NCBI RefSeq assembly: GCF_002532045.1
Contig: NZ_NWTG01000011.1
Coordinates: 10,001 to 74,000, forward strand
Origin: Bradyrhizobium sp. C9
GTDB lineage: Bacteria; Pseudomonadota; Alphaproteobacteria; Rhizobiales; Xanthobacteraceae
Length of the DNA: 64,000 nt
Direction: 5' to 3'
Position numbers and translations under genes: made by a program. This document shows, in pieces, positions 56,366 through 63,621 of this stretch. Each line of letters begins with the position of its first letter. The stretch's first letter is position 1. The notes below the pieces were generated by a model. That model was given only the letters and a program-made list of their open reading frames with translations, made no database searches and had not been told where the DNA came from.

Positions 56366-57631
56366 TCACAGCCACGGCGCGGGCTTGTCCATCGCGATCA
56401 GCGCGTCGACGTCGATGCGCGGGCGGACCACGGCGTACTGGTCGTCCTTGACCAGCACTTCCGGCACCAGCGGCCGGGTGTTGTAGGTGCCGGCCTGCAC
56501 CGCGCCATAGGCGCCAGCGGTCATGATCGCCAGGAGATCGCCGGCCTTCGGCTGCGGCAGCGAACGGTCGAGCGCGAGATAGTCGCCGGTCTCGCAGACC
56601 GGGCCGACCACGTCGGCGACCATGGTCGGTGTATCAGGCACAGGCTGGCGCACGGCTAAGATGTCATGATGCGCCTCATACAGCGTCGGACGGATCAGGT
56701 CGTTCATCGCAGCGTCGATGATCACGAAGTTCTTGGCATCGCCCGGCTTCACATGGATCACGCGGGTGACGAGGATGCCGGCATTGCCGACGATCAGGCG
56801 GCCCGGCTCGAACATCAGCGTGCAGCCGAGATTGTGCGTGACGCGCTTGACCATTGCAGCATAGGCGGCCGGCGCCGGCGGCGCGGCGCGGTCCATGTAG
56901 TAGGGAATGCCGAGGCCGCCGCCGAAATCGACATGCGAGATGTCGTGGCCATCGGCGCGCAGCGTCTGCACGAATTCGGCGAGCAGCCGGAACGCGGCCT
57001 CCAGCGGACCGAGATCGGTGATCTGGCTGCCGATATGCACGTCGGTGCCGGTGACCTTGATGCCCGGCAGCTTCGCCGCGCGGGCATAGACTTCGCGAGC
57101 GCGCGCGATCGGAATGCCGAACTTGTTCTCCGACTTGCCGGTCGAGATCTTGGCGTGGGTGCCGGCATCGACGTCGGGATTGACCCGCACCGAGATGCGC
57201 GCGGTCGTCTTCATCTCGACCGCAAGGCGCGACAGCATCTCGAGCTCAGGCTCGGACTCGATATTGATGCACAGGATGTCGGCGGCGAGCGCGGCACGCA
57301 GTTCGCCTTCGGTCTTGCCGACGCCGGAGAACAGGATCTTCGACGGCGGGATGCCGGCCGCGAGCGCCCGCTTCAACTCGCCGCCGGACACCACGTCGGC
57401 GCCGGCGCCGAGCTTGGCCAGCGTGCGCAGCACGGACTGGTTGGAGTTGGCCTTCATCGCGTAGCAGATCAGCGCCTTCTCGCCGGCAAAGGCCTCGGTG
57501 AAGACGCGGTAGTGCCGCTCCAGCGTCGCGGTCGAGTAGCAATAGAACGGCGTGCCGACGGCTTCCGCCAGTCCAATGAGATTGACCGCCTCGGCATGCA
57601 GCACGCCGTTGCGATAGTCGAAATGGTTCAT
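56366..57631 (-). CDS. lysA: Diaminopimelate decarboxylase LysA
   Basis: A 421-residue PLP enzyme of fold type III that converts meso-diaminopimelate to lysine. The PLP lysine is K60 in CYAMKANSN. The glycine-rich DVVSGGELKRAL segment and the HVDFGGGLGIPY region are conserved, and the C-terminal part holds the CETGDYLALDR substrate-binding cysteine. It follows the small lipoprotein gene and argH on the same strand, a conserved order in Bradyrhizobium and relatives. Confidence 0.96.
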   Translation of the reverse strand: MNHFDYRNGVLHAEAVNLIGLAEAVGTPFYCYSTATLERHYRVFTEAFAGEKALICYAMKANSNQSVLRTLAKLGAGADVVSGGELKRALAAGIPPSKILFSGVGKTEGELRAALAADILCINIESEPELEMLSRLAVEMKTTARISVRVNPDVDAGTHAKISTGKSENKFGIPIARAREVYARAAKLPGIKVTGTDVHIGSQITDLGPLEAAFRLLAEFVQTLRADGHDISHVDFGGGLGIPYYMDRAAPPAPAAYAAMVKRVTHNLGCTLMFEPGRLIVGNAGILVTRVIHVKPGDAKNFVIIDAAMNDLIRPTLYEAHHDILAVRQPVPDTPTMVADVVGPVCETGDYLALDRSLPQPKAGDLLAIMTAGAYGAVQAGTYNTRPLVPEVLVKDDQYAVVRPRIDVDALIAMDKPAPWL

Positions 57632-57647
57632 GACACGCTTTTAGATG

Positions 57648-57917
57648 CTAATTGCCGAGCAAGGGATCGAGAACGAAAGACCGTTTATTGCCTTTCGACG
57701 CTGCCGGCGCGGCATCCGAGCCATAGGTCGGATTGAACACGCTGGGCTGTGCCGCCCGCTCTCGCTCGGTGTCGCCCGGTGCTGCGGCCGGTGCGGCGTT
57801 CGCGGTCGGCGGCAGGTCGAGCGGTCCCTTGCGGCCGCAGCCGCCGAGCGCAAGCGTTGCAGCGCCCAGCACAATGATGGCCCATCCCGAGGGGGTCAGG
57901 CGGTTCTTGCTAATCAC
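57648..57917 (-). CDS. Small lipoprotein (LptM/YifL-like)
   Basis: An 89-residue lipoprotein. The lipobox is LALGGC, with the lipidated cysteine right before GRKGPLDLPP, the hallmark of the LptM (YifL) family that supports LptD assembly in the outer membrane. The GTG at 57917 has GGGGAA at good spacing and gives a short signal peptide; longer frames start further upstream. The gene sits between argH and lysA, the same neighbour relation as yifL with lysA/dapF-type genes elsewhere. Confidence 0.82.
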   Translation of the reverse strand: MISKNRLTPSGWAIIVLGAATLALGGCGRKGPLDLPPTANAAPAAAPGDTERERAAQPSVFNPTYGSDAAPAASKGNKRSFVLDPLLGN

Positions 57918-58009
57918 GACGAATTCCCCAATTTGGGCGGCACCATACAAACATTGGCGTGCTCTGGCGAGAGGCGGAGGCCTGAGAAATCACGGCCAAA
58001 TTTTCCGGA

Positions 58010-59407
58010 TCAGCCCAATTTTCGCTCTTTTTCCAGCCGCTTGGCCCAGGCTTTGGCCTGCGCCATCACATTCTTCGGCGCCGTACCGCCAAACGAGGTG
58101 CGGCTCTTGACCGAGGATTCGACGCTCAGCACCTTCAGCGCCTCTGCCGTAATCTTCGGCTCGACTTCCTGCATGGCCTTGAGCGGCAGCTCATGCAGCG
58201 CCACGCCCTGCGCCGAGGCCAGGCCGACGATGCGCCCGGTCACGTGGTGGGCGTCGCGGAACGGCATTTTCAGGGTGCGCACCAGCCAGTCGGCCAGGTC
58301 TGTGGCGGTGGCATAGCCCTCGCCGGCTGCGACCTTCATCCTCGCTTCGTCCGGCACGAGGTCCTCGACCATGCCGGTCATGGCGCGGATCGCGAGCGAC
58401 AGCGCCTCGAACGCCTCCATCGCACCCTGCTTGTCCTCCTGCATGTCCTTTTGGTAGGCGAGCGGCAGGCCCTTCATCACGATCAGGAGCGCCGTGAGCG
58501 CACCGATCACGCGGCCGGTCTTGGCGCGCACCAGTTCGGCGGCGTCCGGATTGCGCTTCTGCGGCATGATCGACGAGCCGGTCGTGAACTTGTCGCTGAG
58601 CTTGACGAGACCGACCAGCGGCGAGGTCCAGATCACGATCTCCTCGGCGAAGCGCGACATGTGCACCGCGCAGATCGCGGCCGCCGACAGCGTTTCCAGC
58701 ACGAAATCGCGGTCGGACACCGCATCGAGCGAATTGGCCATCGGCCGGTCGAAGCCGAGCGCCTTGGCGGTCGCCGTGCGATCGATCGGAAACGAGGTGC
58801 CGGCGAGCGCGGCGGCGCCGAGCGGCGATTCGTTCAGCCGCTTGCGCGCATCGACAAAGCGCCCGCGGTCGCGGCCGGCCATCTCGACATAGGCCAGGAG
58901 GTGATGACCGAAGGTCACGGGCTGCGCGGTCTGCAGATGGGTGAAGCCCGGCATCACGGTTCCGGCATGCTCCAGCGCGCGGGCGACCAGCGCCTGCTGG
59001 AACGCGGCCAGCGCCGCATTTGTCTCGTCGATGGTGTCGCGGACATAGAGCCGGAAATCGGTCGCGACCTGGTCGTTGCGCGAGCGCGCGGTATGCAGCC
59101 GGCCCGCCGCGGGCCCGATCAATTCGGACAGCCGCGACTCGACATTCATATGGATGTCCTCGAGCGCGCGCTTGAAATCGAAATCGCCCTTGCCGATTTC
59201 TGACAAAATCGTGTCTAGACCTTTGCCGATATTTTTCGCATCAGCTGAGGTGATGATGCCTTGCGCAGCGAGCATCGCGGCGTGGGCCTTGGACGCGGCA
59301 ATGTCCTGGGCGTAAAGGTGACGGTCGACGTCGATGGAGACGTTGATTTCCTCCATGATGGCGTCGGGACGCTCCGAGAACCGGCCGCCCCACATCTTGT
59401 TGCTCAT
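58010..59407 (-). CDS. argH: Argininosuccinate lyase ArgH
   Basis: A 465-residue enzyme that splits argininosuccinate into arginine and fumarate. The fumarase/aspartase superfamily signature GSSIMPQKRNP is intact, including the catalytic serine loop. HTARSRNDQVATD and THLQTAQPVTFGHH are also present. The ATG at 59407 (MSNKMWGGRFSE) is the normal start. It is divergent from tlpA, as in Bradyrhizobium diazoefficiens. Confidence 0.97.
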   Translation of the reverse strand: MSNKMWGGRFSERPDAIMEEINVSIDVDRHLYAQDIAASKAHAAMLAAQGIITSADAKNIGKGLDTILSEIGKGDFDFKRALEDIHMNVESRLSELIGPAAGRLHTARSRNDQVATDFRLYVRDTIDETNAALAAFQQALVARALEHAGTVMPGFTHLQTAQPVTFGHHLLAYVEMAGRDRGRFVDARKRLNESPLGAAALAGTSFPIDRTATAKALGFDRPMANSLDAVSDRDFVLETLSAAAICAVHMSRFAEEIVIWTSPLVGLVKLSDKFTTGSSIMPQKRNPDAAELVRAKTGRVIGALTALLIVMKGLPLAYQKDMQEDKQGAMEAFEALSLAIRAMTGMVEDLVPDEARMKVAAGEGYATATDLADWLVRTLKMPFRDAHHVTGRIVGLASAQGVALHELPLKAMQEVEPKITAEALKVLSVESSVKSRTSFGGTAPKNVMAQAKAWAKRLEKERKLG

Positions 59408-59523
59408 GACATCTCGCTCACGAATTTGTATTTCAGGCCGTGCTGTTTCTTTGGCCGTGGTGGCGAAACAGCATGGCGGTTCCGGACGTATTCCCGGCAC
59501 TGCATAGCCATATCTGACCCAGG

Positions 59524-60228
59524 ATGACAAACGATATGCCCGAGACGACCCCATCCGAACCGACCGCCAAGTCGAGTGCTAGGCCGACGGCCAAATGGCG
59601 CATCCCGCTGGTGATCGGCGCCGTGCTGGCCGGGGCCGTGATCGGCTATGTCGGCGTCTCCGGGCTCAGGCATCCCGCCGGCGGCGACGTCGCCTGCAAC
59701 AGCGCGGTGGATCTGGCGAAGAAGATCGCCCCGCTCGCCCATGGCGAGGTCGCGGCGCTGACCATGGCAACCACGCCCTTGAGGCTGCCCGACCTGACCT
59801 TCGAGGACGCCAACGGCCAGCCGAAGAAACTCTCGGACTGGCGCGGCAAGACCGTGCTGGTCAATCTGTGGGCGACCTGGTGCGTGCCCTGCCGCAAGGA
59901 AATGCCGGCGCTCGACAGCCTGCAGACCAAGCTCGGCGGCAAGGATTTCGAGGTGGTCGCGATCAACATCGACACCCGCGACCCCGACAAGCCGAAGAAC
60001 TTCCTCAAAGAGGCCAATCTGACCAATCTCGGCTATTTCAGCGACCAGAAAGCCAAGGTCTTTCAGGATCTTAAGAACATAGGCAAGGCGCTGGGCATGC
60101 CGACCTCGGTGCTGGTCGACGGCAAGGGCTGCGAAATCGCCAATATTGCCGGTCCCGCCGAATGGGCGAGCGACGACGCGATCAAGCTGGTGAAGGCGGC
60201 GCTGGCCCCGGCCGCGGCCGGGTTCTGA
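59524..60228 (+). CDS. tlpA: Thiol:disulfide interchange protein TlpA
   Basis: A 234-residue periplasm-facing thioredoxin, anchored by one transmembrane helix (about 27-46). The active site is C120-V-P-C123 in NLWATWCVPCRKEMPALD. The cis-proline segment LGMPTSVLVD and the extra C-terminal region with GCEIA match Bradyrhizobium TlpA, which reduces ScoI and CoxB during assembly of the copper centre of cytochrome oxidase. A second ATG at 59536 is possible. It is divergent from argH, the classic arrangement. Confidence 0.95.
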   Translation: MTNDMPETTPSEPTAKSSARPTAKWRIPLVIGAVLAGAVIGYVGVSGLRHPAGGDVACNSAVDLAKKIAPLAHGEVAALTMATTPLRLPDLTFEDANGQPKKLSDWRGKTVLVNLWATWCVPCRKEMPALDSLQTKLGGKDFEVVAINIDTRDPDKPKNFLKEANLTNLGYFSDQKAKVFQDLKNIGKALGMPTSVLVDGKGCEIANIAGPAEWASDDAIKLVKAALAPAAAGF

Positions 60229-60417
60229 TCAGGCGACGGCGTTGAGGTTGCCGCCGACGCCGGGACCGAGATTGGCGGTCGACGGCGTGCCGAGCAGGGT
60301 CTGAACCGCGAACTTTTCCGCATCGAGGTTCTGCTTGGTGACGCGGGTCGCGATCTCACCCTGCAGGTTGCCCTGCTGCATCGACAGGATGCTCGACACC
60401 ATGCTCATCATGTCCAT
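60229..60417 (-). CDS. YjfB family small protein
   Basis: A 62-residue protein with the YjfB-like pattern: an N-terminal Met/Ser-rich amphipathic helix (MDMMSMVSSILSMQQ), a middle helix, then a glycine-rich tail. The family is annotated as putative motility protein, without firm function. The stop is adjacent to that of convergent tlpA. The start at 60417 is the first Met of the recognisable helix. Confidence 0.65.
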   Translation of the reverse strand: MDMMSMVSSILSMQQGNLQGEIATRVTKQNLDAEKFAVQTLLGTPSTANLGPGVGGNLNAVA

Positions 60418-60478
60418 ACGCGGCACTCCCAAACTTGCCTTGGCGTAGCGCGCGAAAGTTAATGTTTGGGTAACGGAT

Positions 60479-60502
60479 GGCCGCGTCAGGCTGACGCATC
60501 GT
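60479..60502. repeat. Left 24-bp direct repeat of the barstar insert
   Basis: Identical over 24 bp to 60987-61010. The right copy covers the last codons and stop of the HTH gene; this left copy is a detached duplicate of them, carrying the same stop codon. Confidence 0.92.
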
Positions 60503-60532
60503 TTTCGGGGCACGCACCCACTCGGCGACGAC

Positions 60533-60859
60533 TCAATCTGAAGGTCTTGAACCGTCTCGAATACGAAAGCTCACGTCTACGTCGATCCCGTGGTGCTTCA
60601 GCTTCCATGCCCGCGCCTGGCTGATCGCCTCAGAGAACGTCACTAGCTCCTCTTTGAGCGTTACGTCACACCCCGCGGTTCCGGTGATCCAGACAACGTA
60701 AGGCGCTTCAACTTCGTTCATGCCACCGTAGATTATTGAATCGATCCAAGCATCTATGCTGTTGCCATGGCCGTCGCACGAACCAAGAGCCGCCTTCAGC
60801 GCTTTGTTAAAATCTTGGAATGACTGCCAGCCCGTGGCATCGAGTTCAATAACGAGCAT
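60533..60859 (-). CDS. Barstar family protein, orphan
   Basis: A 108-residue small acidic protein. The order LDATGWQSFQDFNKALKAAL, then GHGNSIDAWIDSI matches the barstar fold, in which the segment N-x-DA-x-D is characteristic. Barstar proteins inhibit barnase-type ribonucleases. No ribonuclease gene is adjacent, so this is an orphan immunity gene. The base composition is AT-richer than the flanks, and 24-bp direct repeats bracket the insert. The ATG at 60859 is followed by a typical beta strand (LVIELD). Confidence 0.7.
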   Translation of the reverse strand: MLVIELDATGWQSFQDFNKALKAALGSCDGHGNSIDAWIDSIIYGGMNEVEAPYVVWITGTAGCDVTLKEELVTFSEAISQARAWKLKHHGIDVDVSFRIRDGSRPSD

Positions 60860-60986
60860 ACTGCACTCCTTGCGAAGTCTGATGTCCCCTAGTGCACCTA
60901 AATCAGCGACGCAGATCGATGACATCTTACCACTCAGGCCCCGTTCGCCGCGCTGAGGGCTTGCGCAATCCCGCCCGGGAATCGCC

Positions 60987-61010
60987 GGCCGCGTCAGGCT
61001 GACGCATCGT
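60987..61010. repeat. Right 24-bp direct repeat (3' end of HTH gene)
   Basis: The native copy, overlapping the last residues (DDDASA) and stop codon of the HTH gene at 60994-61212. See 60479-60502. Confidence 0.92.
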
Positions 61011-61212
61011 CGTCCTCATGGCGCAGCAAGTCGCCGGGCTGGCACTTCAGATAGGTGCAGATCCGTTCCAGCGTGTCGAACCTGACGCCCTTCACCTTGC
61101 CCTGCTTGAGCAGGGAGAGATTGGCCTCGGTGATCCCGACATATTCGGCGAGCTCCTTCGATTTCACGTTGCGCTCGGCGAGCATCACGTTGAGCCGGAC
61201 CCGGATCGGCAT
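60994..61212 (-). CDS. Small helix-turn-helix regulator (XRE/YozG-like)
   Basis: A 72-residue protein that is little more than a helix-turn-helix (AEYVGITEANLSLLKQGKVKGVRFDTLERIC). It is linked to the DUF2975 membrane protein gene just upstream, 10 bp away, and the pair recurs in many bacteria. The small regulator probably controls the pair's own promoter, with the membrane protein as a sensor or partner. The ATG at 61212 is used because GAGG lies upstream. Its 3' end is duplicated on the far side of the barstar insert. Confidence 0.82.
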   Translation of the reverse strand: MPIRVRLNVMLAERNVKSKELAEYVGITEANLSLLKQGKVKGVRFDTLERICTYLKCQPGDLLRHEDDDASA

Positions 61213-61222
61213 CGCAAACGCC

Positions 61223-61798
61223 TCAGACGAATTGCGCGTGTTCGTCAGCGATCGCATTGGCTTCGGCCATCACCCAGGCCGTCACCGCAACCAGACCCGC
61301 GAACAGCAACGCCAGCAGCGTGTCGGAGCCGAGCGCGATGACGATGGACTTGCCCTGCGCGTAGGTTTGCCAGCTCAGCAGGATCGAGAGCAGCGCACCG
61401 ATCACCGGCTTCAGCAGGGTCGAGACCAGCATCGCAATCGCAAGGTCACGTAACCCCGCGACGTTTGCAGCCGTGAAGAAGTGGCCCTGCGCGAACGAGG
61501 TGAAAGCGCGGCGCACGCGCGACAAGCCCCAGATCAGACAGGCGAGCGGTAACGCCGAGACCAGCAGAGCCATCAGGCGAACAAGCCAACCGATCGGATG
61601 GAACGCAATGCCGGTCAGCCCTGCATCGCGCAGGATCGCCTCATCCGGGCTCGCCAGCCAATAGGCCAGCAAACCGACTGCGAGCACGAACGAAATGCCG
61701 GTGCAGGCATAGGCGAGCACGCGGCTGACCGCGCGGATGCGTTCGAGACGCGCCGGCCGCGCGGATGGGGAAAGCTCTGACGAGAGGGACGCGGACAT
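61223..61798 (-). CDS. DUF2975 family membrane protein
   Basis: A 191-residue integral membrane protein with four transmembrane segments (for example VLAYACTGISFVLAVGLLAYW and LLALLFAGLVAVTAWVM). The family is usually found next to a small HTH protein of the YozG type, as here. The role is unknown, though a sensor function has been suggested by the conserved pairing. The promoter lies in the AT-rich palindrome at 61824-61852. Confidence 0.82.
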   Translation of the reverse strand: MSASLSSELSPSARPARLERIRAVSRVLAYACTGISFVLAVGLLAYWLASPDEAILRDAGLTGIAFHPIGWLVRLMALLVSALPLACLIWGLSRVRRAFTSFAQGHFFTAANVAGLRDLAIAMLVSTLLKPVIGALLSILLSWQTYAQGKSIVIALGSDTLLALLFAGLVAVTAWVMAEANAIADEHAQFV

Positions 61799-61823
61799 AG
61801 CTCAACCTCGGGATTGCTGATCT

Positions 61824-61852
61824 GATATTATTGTTTTACGATAATTAATATC
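61824..61852. promoter_or_regulatory. Palindrome in the DUF2975 / hypothetical divergent promoter
   Basis: GATATTA and TAATATC (15 bp apart) frame an inner near-palindrome TTATTGTTTTACGATAA with one mismatch. It lies between the DUF2975-HTH operon and a divergent secreted protein gene, and its extreme AT content stands out. The HTH protein is the likely binder. Confidence 0.6.
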
Positions 61853-61882
61853 TGCAAGTCAACATACCAAGGAAATGAAGTT

Positions 61883-62251
61883 ATGCTCGTTCGTCCCCTT
61901 CACGCCATCTGCACCGTCGTTCTCTTGACGACAGCGGCGCAGGCGCAGCCCTCGACGTCGCGTGGACAAATCTCGGTCGCGCAGGTCAGGGCCATGCTGG
62001 ACCAGGCCGCGACCAATCCGACCGCGCGCCAGACGCTGACGGCCTATCTGGCCGGGACCGGCGAAACCGCCGGCTGGCTGCTCGATGCCGCACGCGGCCT
62101 GCCGCCCTGCGCGCGGCGGCTGACGCTCGACGCGCAGCAGGCGCGTGATGCGATCGCGAGCGCGGCGGCCACCGCTGCGACCGAGACGCCGGCAACGCCG
62201 CTGATCATCCGCGACATGCTCAAGCGCGCCGGCTGTCGCCTGACAGACTGA
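61883..62251 (+). CDS. Small secreted hypothetical protein
   Basis: A 122-residue exported protein. The signal peptide covers about 1-21 (cleavage near AQAQP). The mature part is helical and has two cysteines, PPCARRL and AGCRLTD, that could form a disulfide. The middle has the segment TARQTLTAYLAGTGETAGWLL. I do not recognise the family. It is divergent from the DUF2975 operon and shares the palindromic control region with it. The neighbouring LysR gene is convergent with it. Confidence 0.6.
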   Translation: MLVRPLHAICTVVLLTTAAQAQPSTSRGQISVAQVRAMLDQAATNPTARQTLTAYLAGTGETAGWLLDAARGLPPCARRLTLDAQQARDAIASAAATAATETPATPLIIRDMLKRAGCRLTD

Positions 62252-62273
62252 GGAGCGGACAATGCGTGCGCGA

Positions 62274-63131
62274 TCAGGCCGCGTTCGCGGCGAAAGCCGC
62301 ACCAAGAGTGCGCAGCGCCTGCCGGGTCCGGGCGTCCGACAGCTTCGAGTGAAGCATGACGTCGCGCGACGGCAATGGCGGCAGGCCGAGCTTTGACCCG
62401 AGGTCGACGGTGTCGGCCGGCGCCACCCGGCGCGCCAGCGCGGCGACGGCGAGCCCTGCTGAAATCGCGGCACCGATCGTCGAAAGCCCGCCACCGACGA
62501 ACGCTTCGGTCCAGGCGATGCCGGCGGCGTCGAGAGTCTCGACCGCCATGGCGCGCACGCTGCAAGGCTCGGCTTGCGTCGCGAGGCGCAGCGGCTCGCC
62601 GGGCCGATGGTGAAAATCAGGCGCGGCCATCCAACCGAATGGTTCTTCGAACAGCACGTCGCCATCGCGGCGCTTGGCATCGTGGCGCAGCACGATCGCC
62701 GCATCGAGCCTTCCGTCATCGAATGCGCTGAGCACCGAACGTGACGTATCGACATGCAACTGAATCACCAGTCCGGGATCGGTCGTGTTCATCCGCTTCA
62801 ACAGCGAGGCCAGTTCCGATCCGACGATGTGGTGGCTGATGCCCACGACCAACCGCCGATGCTCGACGACGAAAGATCCCATCGCCGATTGATGCGCGGC
62901 CACCAGGTTGCGCGCAGCGCCGAGGAAGGCGGCCCCTTCAGCCGACAACCGGACCAGCCGCGGTGTTCGCTCCAGCAGCCGCCGGCCGAGCCCGTCTTCC
63001 AGCCGCCTGATCTTCAGGCTGATCGCGGACTGCGTGGTCTCCATGACCTGCGCCGCGCGCGTGAAGCTGCTGAGGTCGGCCACCAGGACAAAGGCCTGCA
63101 CCGCCTCGACATCGAGCGCCTTCATGACCAT
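62274..63131 (-). CDS. LysR family transcriptional regulator
   Basis: A 285-residue regulator. The N-terminal winged helix-turn-helix is SFTRAAQVMETTQSAISLKIRRLEDGLGRRLLER, and the rest is the periplasmic-binding-like effector domain (about 90-285). It is divergent from the tautomerase-aminotransferase operon and probably regulates it. I give the ATG at 63131 (MVMKALDVEAVQAF); an ATG at 63125 is equally possible. The effector is unknown; the target operon suggests an aromatic or amino-acid derived compound. Confidence 0.9.
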   Translation of the reverse strand: MVMKALDVEAVQAFVLVADLSSFTRAAQVMETTQSAISLKIRRLEDGLGRRLLERTPRLVRLSAEGAAFLGAARNLVAAHQSAMGSFVVEHRRLVVGISHHIVGSELASLLKRMNTTDPGLVIQLHVDTSRSVLSAFDDGRLDAAIVLRHDAKRRDGDVLFEEPFGWMAAPDFHHRPGEPLRLATQAEPCSVRAMAVETLDAAGIAWTEAFVGGGLSTIGAAISAGLAVAALARRVAPADTVDLGSKLGLPPLPSRDVMLHSKLSDARTRQALRTLGAAFAANAA

Positions 63132-63132
63132 A

Positions 63133-63181
63133 CATTTAAAAATGAAATCATTGAAATACACTACCATACCGTTTTTAAATG
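63133..63181. promoter_or_regulatory. 10-bp inverted repeat in the LysR / tautomerase promoter
   Basis: CATTTAAAAA (63133-63142) and TTTTTAAATG (63172-63181) are perfect inverted repeats separated by 29 bp, and they span the divergent promoter region. The left arm touches the LysR gene start. It is a candidate LysR operator, although LysR boxes typically have a closer T-N11-A form. Confidence 0.5.
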
Positions 63182-63237
63182 ATCAACGAACTCCTAGGAT
63201 CGGCGCAGTCAACGATTGCCACCAGGAGACAAGCATC

Positions 63238-63621
63238 ATGCCGCTGACCCGCGTCTCGCTGCGACGGGGCAAGCCCGCCGCCTACCGCAAGGCCATTCTC
63301 GGGAGCCTCTATCGCGCCATGCGCGAGACCTTCGATGTGCCGGACGGCGATCGCTTCATGACGATCTCCGAGCATGATGACGACGATTTCGCCTATGGCG
63401 CGGACTATCTCGGCCTCAGGCGCAGCGACGATCTGGTCATCATCCAGATCACTGTCAGCAACACCCGCCCGATGGCCCAGAAGCAGAAGCTTTATCGACG
63501 CATCACCGACTTGCTGACGGAGAGTCCGGGCCTGCGCACTGAAGACATCTTCATCAACCTCGTCGAGGTGCTTCCGGAAAACTGGTCGTTCGGCAACGGT
63601 GAGGCGCAGTACGTCCGATGA
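63238..63621 (+). CDS. Tautomerase family protein
   Basis: A 127-residue protein of the 4-oxalocrotonate tautomerase superfamily. The catalytic N-terminal proline (P2 in MPLTRVSLRRG) is in place, as in the long-form tautomerases, and the C-terminal half contains LVIIQITVSNTRP and INLVEVLPENWSFGNGEAQY. The ATG at 63238 follows CAGGAGACA. Its stop overlaps the aminotransferase start by 4 nt (ATGA), so the two are translationally coupled. It is divergent from the LysR gene. Confidence 0.9.
   Translation: MPLTRVSLRRGKPAAYRKAILGSLYRAMRETFDVPDGDRFMTISEHDDDDFAYGADYLGLRRSDDLVIIQITVSNTRPMAQKQKLYRRITDLLTESPGLRTEDIFINLVEVLPENWSFGNGEAQYVR

Noticed and set aside
58193..59203. 336-residue antisense open frame over argH
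   Set aside because: It is a shadow of argH with biased composition and no recognisable domain.
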